A stretch of 64,000 nucleotides of DNA, taken from Sambucus nigra. Taxonomy: Eukaryota > Streptophyta > Magnoliopsida > Dipsacales > Adoxaceae. The translations under genes and the position numbers were made by a program. The notes beneath the pieces were generated by a model that made no database searches, was not told the origin of the DNA, and saw nothing but the letters and a program-made list of their open reading frames with translations. The stretch covers positions 498,705,760 to 498,769,759 of the forward strand of contig OX422210.1 in assembly GCA_949130495.1 (NCBI GenBank), written 5' to 3'. Shown piece after piece: positions 31,711-42,267 of the stretch; the stretch's first letter is position 1; each line of letters opens with the position of its first letter.

Positions 31711-33811
31711 CTAAGAACTCCCATCCCTGCGGCGCGCTCTCTTTCCCCTGCGGCGAGACAACGCACCACCGTTACCCGAACTAGTGTCCTCCCCAGATGA
31801 GGCAGACGACACCAAGCAAGAAGGAATAGGAACTACATCCCTAATATGGGTAGTCGCCAAAGATATCCAGCCCCTAATATCCCTTAGCCAAGTGGTGGAC
31901 ACCCGGACTTGCTGCAAGGAAAGGCAGAATCAGTATAAAGCGGAAAAGATTAAAAGAAACCAAAAGAGAAGAATAGAAAAGTATACCACAGGACGAAGGA
32001 CCTCCTCTATCAAGCCCAACTCCTCCGAGTCCATCGCATGAGGACGATGCAACATAGGCATCATCCCTCCATCAGCCCGCCGAATTTATAGGAAGGGGTA
32101 TGCAGCCGCACAAAGGGAACCTCTGAAGTTGCAGCCGCCGCAGATGTCGACGGACCACCACCGCTGTGGGAGGACCCCACTGGTCGACTCGAACTCGCAG
32201 GAGGGAAAGGCAGTGCATCATATATGTTGGGCGCCATCATCCAACTTGTCACGATGTCCATATAATCATACGACACAGCCGTATCGATTTACAACATATA
32301 GGACTCGCCAATCATCACCGTAATCCTTTGGCAATAGCCGCTCCCACCTCATAGACATAAGGAGCCTCGCAGGCGGCACCACCACCTCGTCTTCAGCAAT
32401 CTGTCGAACCACCCTCTCCCCGAGATACCAAGAGTGGCCAAACTCATGCACCAGCAAATGCCTCATTTGCGCATTCACCCCAGTCAACCCTGTGTCCTGA
32501 ACAACCGTCTCCCAAGGGTAAAAGGTCACCTGAAAAATCCCCAGAAGATATAAGTCAATACATAATCAGAGCACACAAAGACCAAGACTGAAGAAGAAAA
32601 AACTTTTACCCTATCACTGGTCAGGCCATTTAAGACCTGTCGCACCACCTCCAGAGAAAGAGACCTCCTCGACTGTCGATTGGCCTTCCACCACCGATAC
32701 AAATGACAAAAGTCCCCAACAGTCTCCTCCTTCAAGGAAATCAGTTGGGTATTACACCCAATCACATCATAAAATCACGTCTGCCAAAGATAAGAATCCG
32801 TGATAAAAAAAGAGACGCACAAGGAAAATACGAATGCATGAGAGAAAAATGCGCAAACTAAAGAATACCTCAAGATGATACGTCGCTCCAGTAAGTTTCT
32901 GTAGGAAGTACCGGCTAAATGCATCCAAAGAAAAATAAAGGCTCGCCAAAGTCAGTCTCCCCCAATCATAGAGAGGGATGTTCGAAAACATCCTCAAGTA
33001 TGGAAAAAACCATAAGTGGACGACGTCGCTGCTCGACGCCAAAAAAAATCCCCCCAACGCCAGTAAAATAAACAATCGGGCCATCTTCCTCACCTACAGA
33101 CCGTCCTCCACATCAATCACCCTACCTAATAAAACATCCCTCAGCAGCGACAAACGGATAGAGTCCCTAAACACTATCCTCCCCACATCACCTAGCGCCG
33201 CCCGCACTACCTCCGACCACACCCCTAACGAATGATCCACCTCTATCTTCTCTCCATCACAATCCAACCCCAGTAGCTGTTGCATGTCTATGGGAGTCAT
33301 AGTCATCTCCCCAAAGCTAAAAATGGAAGGTGTGGGTAGTGTCCCACCACCTCTCCCCCAGAGCGTATAAAACCACCTTCGAATGAGGCGTGTCATCCAG
33401 CACATATGCCAACTTCCCAAAGCCTGCTAATGATACCACCTAATTCACCACAGGTGGAAGGTGCTCCCAGACATCCTTAAGCCCCGTCGTCCCATGGGCA
33501 CACATATTCGACAAAGAAATATCATACTGTCAAAGGAAAACCTTATCAAAATCCAAGAAAAAAAGGAAATCGCCAAAAGAGAATGCCAAAAGTCATTTTG
33601 TACTTACATAACCATCAGGGTTCACCACCCTAGAAGAGCTATGACGTGACGGCTCCCGCAGTAAAGTTCGCTCATTCGCAATTGGCTCGAATGCATCAAA
33701 AGAGTTCTTACTCCCCAAAGCAAAAGGCGCCCTGACCCTCCACTCCACATTCTCCCAGTCGTCAACAACCAACCACTCTCGGTGTACCACAGTGCTCACA
33801 AAAGCGGCCAT
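31711..33811 (-). pseudogene. Antisense gene B in Tat1: intron-containing plant mobile domain (PMD) gene fragment
   Basis: On the minus strand an ATG at 33811 starts a five-exon structure: exons at about 33608-33811, 32879-33536, 32610-32780, 31987-32529 and 31711-31911. All introns are GT-AG. Examples are donor GTAAGT at 33607-33602 and acceptors TTTGACAG, CTTTGGCAG, TTTTTCAG and CCTTGCAG. Exon 1 is exactly 68 codons. Exon 2 carries the PMD core: KVVLYALGERWWDTTHTFHF, GEMTMTPIDMQQLLGLDCDG. Exon 4 has VTFYPWETVVQDTGLTG and HEFGHSWYLGERVVRQIAED, as in MAIN/MAIL1-type PMD proteins. Host PMD proteins act in the nucleus in gene silencing. Stops at the VVN codons of exon 2 and after CVV in exon 4, plus frameshifts, break it. 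Exon ends are my reading of splice sites, not proven. Confidence 0.78.
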
Positions 33812-33903
33812 TTTCTGGGTTGCTTAATGTTAGAACGATTCACAGAAGAAAATCACAGAAAGAGAGAAGGAAAGAAGCTATAAAAAATGAGGGGAACCCG
33901 CAC

Positions 33904-33912
33904 CCTTTTATA
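33904..33912 (-). promoter_or_regulatory. TATA box for antisense gene B
   Basis: CTATAAAAGGG on the minus strand lies about 93 bases upstream of the ATG at 33811, nearly the same spacing as for antisense ORF A. The palindrome TGCCGATCGGCA lies just upstream (33927-33938), like the motif in the Tat1 LTR U3. Confidence 0.55.
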
Positions 33913-33939
33913 GGAAGCCAAGGGTCATGCCGATCGGCA

Positions 33940-34458
33940 CTGACCTTCCACCTTATCGAGGTAGTCCAAAAGTTCGTGCCACTACCGAATGGCACCCTCC
34001 AAACCATGCCGACCGACACCCCCTTAAATTTCGTACAAAAACTCCCAGAAAATACCAGAAAACCCTGAAAATTCCTGAGAAAAATCCTAAAAATCCCGGG
34101 GAGGATTTTAAACATTCTCACCAAGAAAATTTCACACTCCCTCAAGCGGAACCCCTATTTACCCAGCGAAACTCTCAAAAGCCAAGCGAATATCCTCCCG
34201 ATAACGTCCCCGAAGGACCCCTAAAGCATCCCAAACTTTAGGTTATCTCCTATTCCCCAAAAGTCTCTAATTTCCCCGATTAAAATGTCCAAATGCTAGA
34301 CCACCTAATCGCTTCCCCAGTGGAATTTACGACACCAAAATTGGGTATTACCCCTCAAAGTCTCTAAAAGATACGAAGATTTCCGCAGCAATCATCTCCC
34401 CAGCTTAAATAAAAATCACGAAGTAATTTCCCCGATAGAGTTCCCCGTGAACTTCACA
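33940..34458 (+). other. Tat1 region between gene B promoter and tandem array
   Basis: About 500 bases with no convincing gene. The open stretch on the + strand (33927-34241) is Pro/Lys-rich and has no match I recognise. It probably holds the upstream part of the gene B promoter, including a second CATGCCGACCGACA word near 34007. Confidence 0.45.
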
Positions 34459-35826
34459 ATTTAAGCCCCCCGAATTGGCCATCTCAATTTAAGCCCTCGA
34501 AATTGGCTTCGACCTGCATAATTGGTCATCTCAATTTAAGCCCTCAGAATTGGCTTCGACCCGCATAATTGGTCATCACAACCTAACCCCTCAAAATTGG
34601 CTTCGACCCGCATAATTGGTCATCACAACCTAAGCCCTCAGAATTGTCTTCGACTCGCAGAATTGGTCATCACAATTTAAGCCCTCCGAATTGGCTTCAA
34701 CCCGTAGAATTGGTCATCATAATTTAAGCCCTCCGAATTGGCTTCGACCCGCAGAATTGGTCATCACAACCTAAGCCCTCAGAATTAGCTTTGACCCGCA
34801 GAATTGGTCATCACAATTTAAGCCCTCAGAATTGGCTTTGACCCACAGAATTGGTCATCACAACCTAAGCCCCTAGAATTGGCTTCGACCCACAGAATTG
34901 GTCATCGTAATTTAATCCCTCATAATTGGCTTTGACCCGCAGAATTGGTCATCACAATTTAAGCCCTCAAAATTAGATTCGACCCGCAGAATTGGTCATC
35001 ACAACCTAAGCCCTCATAATTGGCTTTGACCCGCAGAATTGGTCATCACAATTTAAGCCCTCAGAATTATCTTTGGCCAGCAAAATTGGTCATCACAAAA
35101 CCCCCCAGAATTGGCTTCGACCCGTAGAATTGGTCATCACAATTTAAGCCCTCAGAATTGGCTTCGACCCGTAGAATTGGTCATCACAATTTAAGCCCTT
35201 AGAATTTATTTGACCAGCAGAATTGGTCATCACAATTTAAGCCCTTAGAATTGGCTTCGACCCGCAAAATTGGTCATCTAAATTTAAGCCTTCGAAATTG
35301 GCTTCGACCCACATAATTGGTCATCTCAATTTAAGCCCTCAGAATTGGCTTCCACCAGCAGAATTGGTCATCACAATTTAAGACCTCAGAATTGGCTTTG
35401 ATCTTCAAAATTGGTCATCTCAATTTAAACCCTCAGAATTGGCCTCGACCCTTAGAATTGGTCATCACAATTTAAGCCCTCGGAATTGGCTTTGACCCGC
35501 ATAATTGGCCATCACAATTTAGGCCCTCAGAATTGGCTTCGAGCCGCAGAATTGGTCATCATAATTTAGGCCATCAGAATTGGCTTCGATCCATAAAATT
35601 GGTCATCCCTTACATTACTTTAGGTCCTCGGAATTGACCTCAATCTTTAGTCATCACTTCCTTTTTTATAGTCCCCAGTATGCCCTTAAGGTCCTCAGAA
35701 TCGGCCTCGACCCTTTGAATCGGTCATCCTCATCCTTAGGTCCTCAGAATCGGCCTCGACCCTTTGAATCGGTCATCCTCATCCTTAGGTCCTCAGAATC
35801 GGCCTCGACCCTCTGAATTGGTCATA
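34459..35826. repeat. 47-bp tandem array in Tat1 3' UTR
   Basis: About 29 head-to-tail units of roughly 47 bp share GAATTGGTCATCACAATTTA, then AAGCCCTCAGAATTGGC and TTCGACCCGCA. Each unit contains two AGAATTGG-like words, so it has an internal half-repeat. The last three units (35690-35826) are a variant with GAATCGG in place of GAATTGG and near identity to one another, a sign of recent local amplification. It ends about 70 bases before the 3' LTR. Such arrays in this slot are known for Tat/Ogre elements and can seed satellite DNA. Confidence 0.95.
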
Positions 35827-35898
35827 TTCTTTCAAAGGCATTATACGGTGTATATTCGATAACTATCCTTTATTCCTAACTCACCCGTCGAGGGTCTC

Positions 35899-37830
35899 TA
35901 TAGACATCCCATTCTAGTACCCCCTAACCTCTCCTTAGGTCACTAGAACCTCTCTTCATTACTACAAACTTAAGTCATACCCCGAGTACTAACCTAGAGG
36001 CCATCGGGTACTCCCAGGCTCCGTTTGACCAAAAGTCAAACTTTTCAGCTCAACTGAGGATGAATGAATATTCAAAGGGCACTGAAACCCCTTTCCAACA
36101 GTCTACGCCGTGCGTAATTCTGACTTACGGTACGAACGAACGATCCGTTTTACTCTGAAAGGTCACCGAAAGCTTTCAGGCCCCGGTTGACCAAAGTCAA
36201 CTCCACAAACTGAGTCAAACTCTTTGGAATGTCGAAGTACACCTCCTAACCTTTCCAATGGTTCACCCCATGCGCGATTCTGATTGGCCATGCGGACGAA
36301 CGATCCGTTTGCATCCGATAATTCCCTATCCAAAGGACCGATGAGCGCCTCCGAGCCACATTTGACCCGAAGTCAACTCCTGAACTCCGGAGCAGTCCAA
36401 AGGATTTTCTAAGGTCTCTAAAATACCTTTCCAAGGTTCACCCCATGCATGATTCGGATCGACGGTTCGCGTTTTATGACTATTTTTCCGAAGGAACCTG
36501 AAAGAGACTGCCAAACAGTAGGTTCCAAACCCTACCTATCGGCAGTGTGCCTAAAAACACCTGTCGATTGGCAGAACCAAGCCTATGCCGATCGATAATG
36601 CCCTGGGCCTATAAAAGGGGGGTCTGACCTCATTTCAAAGGGATCCAAGATCTAAAATCCATCATTCTCAGCGAACTAAAAAAACCTCTCTCGAAGTCAG
36701 CGTGATTTTTGCATCCAAATACTTTTCCAACCATCACTTTTCATCATCTTTTTCACCAAACTTGTTGAATTAACTACCCTTCATCATCATCCAAGTGCAA
36801 GAGTTGCTCTCCTACATTCAAGATCAAACTCAAGATCATCATGAAGGTCCAACTTTCTCAACTCTCTCTTCAAATTCTCCTAAATTAACATTAACTTATT
36901 TCATTACTTAACACTTTTATTCTCTCCATCTCACATATCCTAATATACTTTTTATTTAGTATTATTGCACATATCTTATTTTCATATAAACAACCCCCCC
37001 CCCCCCCAAAAAAAGAAAAAGAAAAATAGGGTTTGCTCATAAATTCCAAACGGGAATTCTCACACTTTTCTCACAACTAAAACACTTTTTTTTATACAAA
37101 CACACGTATAAGAGAAGTTTCCAGTTGGATTTATGGGATAAATCCCACCCCTTGTTTTGCATACGAACTACGTGGACTTTGATGCCTCTATAGGCATCTC
37201 GGGGTAAAACCCGAGACTCGATTCCTATTCCTTCCATTTTTGTTATTTTTATATATTCTTTAACTTAATTCTCCTAAAATATATATATTTTCATATACAT
37301 ATGTTTGTTCTTAGTGGCGTATTATTCCGTATGCATTATCGTTCCTTTATAACGGTTGCAAGGATAACCACGTAAATCATATTTTCTAATATTACTTTTA
37401 GGAACATTCCTATGGATGACTCGCTTTATCTCTCCCAAGATAAAAGTCGATGATTCCTATCTCCACTACATATGCACATGCACACATATCACGGGGAAAT
37501 AAAGGAAAATAATAACAATCCATGAGAGACCGCAAGGGGGGAATGGGTTCCTAACACCTTCCCATTCCATAGCTTAGCCTCAGAACCCTACTAGAATCAT
37601 TTTTGGTTTTGTATGTATCAGTATGTCTTTGATGTTCCTTCGGGATGGTTTCACTTTCTTTTGTTTCTTTTGAGTAAAATAGACTGGCGACTCCATCTCT
37701 CTACATTTCTCACCTCACACATCGCCGACGACGGTCAAAGCGCTCCCGAGAGGGATGCTCGGGACCAAGATCCTCTCACTGCGAAGATTGAACCCTCTCT
37801 CTCTCTTCGCGAGGATCGGGGATGGCCACA
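35899..37830 (+). repeat. Tat1 3' LTR
   Basis: It starts TATAGACATCCC (TG changed to TA) and ends GGGATGGCCACA. It aligns with 1142-3140 but with many substitutions and indels, including lack of the long (TA)n and an expanded C-run at 36993-37006. TATA box at 36610-36618. The chromovirus RT follows directly at 37831. Confidence 0.9.
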
Positions 37831-38223
37831 CTACAAGTTCAGGGTGATGCCATTTGTGCTCACCAATGCACCTGCAGTGTTCATAAACCTCATGAACAAG
37901 GTATTCTGGGAGTTTTTGGATCGTTTTGTGATAGAATTCATTGATGGCATCTTAGTTTACTCATGGACGGAGAAGGAGCACGCCGAGCACTTACGTATGG
38001 TTCTACAGATTTTACGGGACCATTAACTGTACGCTGAATTTAGTAAGTGTGGATTTTGGCTTTGGGAGGTACAGATTCTTGTCCATATTGTGTCCGATAG
38101 GGGCATAACTGTTGATCTGAGTAAAGTATTGGCAGTAAGGGAGTGGGGGCAACCCATAGCACTGACCGGGATTTGCAACTTCTTGGGGGGAGATATCTTA
38201 TGTGTGTAGTTGATAAATTCACC
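37831..38223 (+). pseudogene. Chromovirus A reverse transcriptase, continuation after Tat1
   Basis: This is the other half of the RT broken at 1141. It reads [17 protein letters not shown], then the catalytic box as FIDGILVYS, where the second Asp of the usual F/Y-x-DD is replaced by Gly. The palm/connection region follows (LYAEFSKCGFWLWEVQ). After a frameshift near 38190 the sequence still resembles the GYYRRFVDKFT block, ending at about 38223. No RNase H or integrase follows: the sequence changes character before the hAT element begins at 38301. Joining SRYGSY on the left to KFRVMPF on the right restores a normal RT order, which identifies the Tat1 insertion point. Confidence 0.87.
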
Positions 38224-38292
38224 TAAAATAATTAGTTCCCCTAGGGTTTAGGGTAATTTTAATTGAATCCTGATTGTGTAAATTTGAATAGT
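38224..38292. other. Unassigned sequence left of hAT
   Basis: 69 bases where chromovirus A coding resemblance stops and hAT has not started. It should be continuous with 59905 onward once the hAT is removed. Nothing recognised. Confidence 0.4.
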
Positions 38293-39029
38293 CCTAATTA
38301 TGGGGGTGGCAATCGTGTCTGGTTAAATGGGTTTGTGTCGGGTTGAGCAATGGGTATTCGACTATTTGGGTCAACACGAACCCGACACGATTAATAATCG
38401 TATCAAACTTCTCGACCCTAACACGACCTCTTTATTATACGTGTAACATGACACGACAAGCTTAACCCGTTTAATTAATGGGTCGTGTCACACGAGTAAC
38501 ATGACACGAAATGTTTATCCCGTTTAATTATTATGCCGTGCCACGACACGACACATTTAACTCACGAACATGATCAAATATGCCTGACCCGTTTAATAAT
38601 TGACCCGTTTAAGAAAAGTTGGAATAAACAAAAAAAATCCATATTCAATATTACATAAGAGCTTTTGGTGGGTCAATATTACACATGATAAGGTAAAAAA
38701 GCCACATTCCTCAAGGAAATTGCACATTTCTTTCAAGCAGATTCAATGTTTTTTCCTTATAAACAAATTACTTTGCTTCATATTTCACAAGCAAGCATTG
38801 GACATTGATTCAAGCAGATCCAAACACAAAATAAATTTAAGTGCTTCCATGGTTCAAACAAAAAATAAAATTACATGGAATCAAACAGATCCAAACACAA
38901 TATAAAATTACAAATTAAAGTAGTCTTAAGTGCTTCCATGAATTCAAACAGACACAAAATTGGAAGACTTCCATAGCTTCAAACAGACACAAAACCCTTA
39001 TTTCCAACAAGCTTAATTAAGGGCTAAAG

Positions 39030-41430
39030 CTAAAAAAAAACATTGAACACAATTAATGCAATATTAAAATAATTCCCAGCTAAAATAAAAATAAAAAAGA
39101 AATTGAGCATTACCAAGTAATTTTCAATCTCCAAATCCACTACCACATTTGAACATTCGAACGATTCTGGGTCATCATCTTCTATAACCTCCTTCGCTTT
39201 GTTGTTGATGCTCAAATGTGTTATGTCATGGAGAAACTCATCCAACCTCATTGAATCTAGATGACAATAAAAAATATAAGGATATAATTTTTTTAAGACC
39301 TACAAATAAAAAAATGAAGAATCATATATTACCTTTACTTCCAAACAACCAGTATCTTGAACAAATCAAAGCCTCAATAACTTCTGGCCTTAAAGCACTA
39401 CGGTATTGGTCCAATATCCTACCTCCAACACTAAAAGCGGACTCGTAGGCTACCGTAGAAATATGAGCACTTAATATATCATGAGCCATGCAAGCAAGCT
39501 TGGGATACCGATATTCATGCGCTTTCCAATATATAAGAACTTCTATTCTTGCTTTCCTATCAACACGAGGCTCGTCCAAATACAACTCCAATTGCCTTTT
39601 TTGGGCACTAGTCACGAACTCTTGACTCTCAAAAACATCAAATTCCTGAAATGTGAAAAGTTAGTTTCTAAAATAGTAATAAAACATTAAAATACAAAGT
39701 TAAATAATTTAACTTAAATTCATATTCACAAAAAAATGGAAAAAAATATTTCACCATAAAAACATCCTTTGACTATTTACTTTGACAATCTTGCTCATTC
39801 ACATCTTCATTATTTCCACGATAATTCGATGACTATGAGGTGGAAGACTTTGAAGCATTTTGCATATACTCCTCGAAGAGAGAGAACAACTTTTCACGTA
39901 CCCTCGTGTATTCAGCGTTTCCAACACCATAAAGTTTGTTGTAGGAAAATTCCATAAATTGAATTTTATAACGGGGGTAAAAAATGACAGCCAGTGCCAA
40001 CAACAAGCTATATTCATTCCAATATTTCTCCAACGTTGTAACCATTTAAACAGCTATTCTTCTAAAAAAAAATCTGTGCTATCACTTGCTTTGTTTAAAC
40101 TAGACTCAACCATGAAAACAAGTGGGAATAACAAGTTTGAAGTTGGGTATCTCACTCCATAGAAAATACAAGGAACGTCATAAAAAAGTTTCAAAAACTT
40201 ACAAATTTTCTCCACTTTTCCCCATTACTCATGAGATGGACAATGCTTAAAATTAGATTCGGTGAGTTGCAAATGACAAAACGCTCGACGATAATACAAG
40301 TCACACTCAAGCATAAGAAAATGGGAGTTCCATCGTGTTGGAACATCTTGTCTCAACGCCCTTTTTGAATTTAGAGATGTTTGTGCCACACATGCAATAA
40401 ATCTATCCTTCCTCACTTGCGAACCTTTCACATGTTTAACACATTCTCTAATTTTATCAACTAACTCATCAATCTCTTTTAACCCTTCTTGCACAATTAA
40501 GTTTAAGATACGTGCACAACAACGAAAATGAAACAAACTACCATCATTTAATAATTCACTTTTCAAACTTAGTTGGCTCCTTAATATCTCACAAAAAATA
40601 TCATTAGCAGATGCATTATCCAATGTATGAGAAAATAATTTATTTTCAATTCCCTAACGACTAACAAGACTATAAACCTTTTTCGCTAAACATACACCAC
40701 TATGAGGAGGTGGCATGTAACAAAAGTTTTGATTTTTTTTTTGTAAAACCCAACTCTTTTCAATGAAATGAGCAGTACAACATATATAACCATCCGTAGC
40801 AATAGAAGTCCACAAATCAGAGGTTAAGCAAATTCTACCCGGACAATCTAACAACAAGGAGCTTAATCTACTCACTTATTTTTTGTGGGCCTTCATTACA
40901 TCAAATTTTGCCGTATTCCTGGTGATATGTTTGACTCCGGGGAAGAGATAGGTAAATAGTTGCCTAATACCATCATACTCAATAAATTGGAATGGCAAAT
41001 CATGCCTAATAATAGCAAATGCCAACAAAGGGCGAAATTTTTTCGAGCAAAAATTTGGAGGACGGGTGGTCAGTGAACCATTTTGTTGCGACATAATTAA
41101 CTAGCCTATGTCATTTGTATTTCACTTTTCATAATTTTTAACATGTCGAGTCATGTTATCTGTTCCATATTTACTAACACAGAGATATGTAATCCCACAT
41201 TTTTTATATTTACATCTTTGTTTTTTTATCACTGCTTAATGGAAGGAGTTAAAAAAAGCCCAAACAACAGAAGTTAACTTTATAACTCTTTTTTTAGGGT
41301 TTTTAGTTACCTCTGGCTTTGGCTCATTGGATTTTTCTTGGCCATTTCTCCCAGCAGATTCTTCTTCCCCCAAATCTCTTTAAAACTCAACATTATCTTC
41401 TTCCTCAAATACAACATTATTATAGTCCAT
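39030..41430 (-). pseudogene. hAT transposase (RICESLEEPER-like)
   Basis: The transposase cuts the element out and reinserts it. Reading leftward: an acidic N-terminus (MDYNNVVFEEEDNVEF, then stop) and a BED zinc-finger relic (CKYKKCGITYLCVSKYGTDN). Then AFAIIRHDLPFQFIEYDGIR, the first catalytic Asp in ICLTSDLWTSIATDG, and MDNASANDIFCEIL with the second. HFRCCARILNLIVQEGL follows, where the usual His of C-C-A-H is Arg. Then VPTRWNSHFLMLE and FYPRYKIQFMEFSYNKLYG. The C-terminal dimerisation domain is YRYPKLACMAHDILSAHIST with YESAFSVGGRILDQYRSAL. Two candidate introns follow: a donor after WLFGSKG (about 39333), an acceptor before SMRLDEFLHDI (39251), and another donor near 39115. Several stops make it inactive. 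Confidence 0.85.
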
Positions 41431-41526
41431 CTGTTGAATAACATAAATAAAAACTAAATCAGCCACAAATAAAATAAAAATGGGTGGATCTTAAAAAAAC
41501 ATATGAACGGAGTATATATATATATA

Positions 41527-41932
41527 CAGTCAGGCTCTAATGCGGACGCAACTTGCGGACGGATTTTTGTGTATTTTTTAAAAAATAGCAAACAATAAAA
41601 TTTGACCTTGATTTTTTTTCCTATGGTATTTAAACATTTCAAGGCCCCCCTGTAAAAAAAATCAACTCAAAATGAAATGTTTTACTATTTTTAAAAAATC
41701 GGTCAAACATATGTCAGTTTTAAAGAGCTTTAAAACTGACATATGTTTGACCGATTTTTTAAAAATTGCAAAATAATTCATTTTGAGCTGATTTTTTTAT
41801 AAGGGTCCCTTGGAACATTTAAATACCACAGAAAAAAATCAAATCGAAAAAACTTTTTTTACTATTTTTAAAAAATACGAAAAAATCCGTCCGCAAGTTA
41901 AATCCGCAAGTTGTGTTCGCATTTGAGCCGGC

Positions 41933-41935
<3 letters not shown>
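41527..41935. mobile_element. Foldback MITE, long near-perfect inverted repeat
   Basis: Two arms of about 200 bases are reverse complements meeting at a 2-base loop near 41727 (GTCAGTTTTAAAG / CTTTAAAACTGAC). The outer ends read CAGTCAGGCTCTAATGCGG and, inverted, CAGGCCGGCTCAAATGCGA. It is flanked on both sides by (TA)n, consistent with insertion at TA. There is no ORF. It sits in the hAT 5' non-coding region. Confidence 0.85.
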
Positions 41936-42019
<84 letters not shown>

Positions 42020-42020
42020 A
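41936..42020. repeat. (TA)n(GA)n microsatellite
   Basis: About 60 bases of TA followed by about 24 bases of GA, adjoining the foldback element. Open frames here encode only Tyr-Ile or Arg-Glu runs and are not genes. Confidence 0.9.
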
Positions 42021-42267
42021 CAAACACAAATCTATATATTACATAGAAAACAATGGGTGGATCTTAAAAAAACGGACTTACGAAAAAAAAATAGGGAGTT
42101 ACAACTTAAAAATTTGGAGTTACAACTTAAAAGTAAATCGTTTCATGGATCTTAAAAAAAATGGTACATGCAAGAATTACATATTTGTGTTTTAAATGTT
42201 ACAGATATTGCACCTTTGGAGTAATATAACACATGTAGTGGTTAATAAAAAGAATCCAACAAGTTAC

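Larger units (their letters stand above)
1142..37830 (+). mobile_element. Tat1: giant Tat/Ogre-like Gypsy LTR retrotransposon containing nested insertions
   Basis: Two LTRs in direct orientation (1142-3140 and 35899-37830) enclose a primer site, gag, protease, RT, RNase H, a second RNase H and integrase. These are followed by a long 3' region with antisense genes and a 47-bp tandem array. The dual RNase H, the PBS matching the 3' end of tRNA-Arg and the repeat-bearing 3' UTR are known traits of the Tat/Ogre lineage. Flanks are GTACG on the left and CTACA on the right. If the original 5-bp duplication was GTACA, as the interrupted RT codons suggest, each copy has one change. Removing the nested elements (11574-15541 and 17501-31347, with one TSD copy each) leaves roughly 18.9 kb. 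Many stops in pol make it non-functional. Confidence 0.9.

Noticed and set aside
34459..35826. Regular repeat resembling a CRISPR array
   Set aside because: Units are contiguous variants of one 47-mer with no unique spacers, and the context is a plant retrotransposon 3' UTR.
41839..42195. Open frames with Tyr-Ile and Arg-Glu runs
   Set aside because: Translation of the (TA)n(GA)n microsatellite only.
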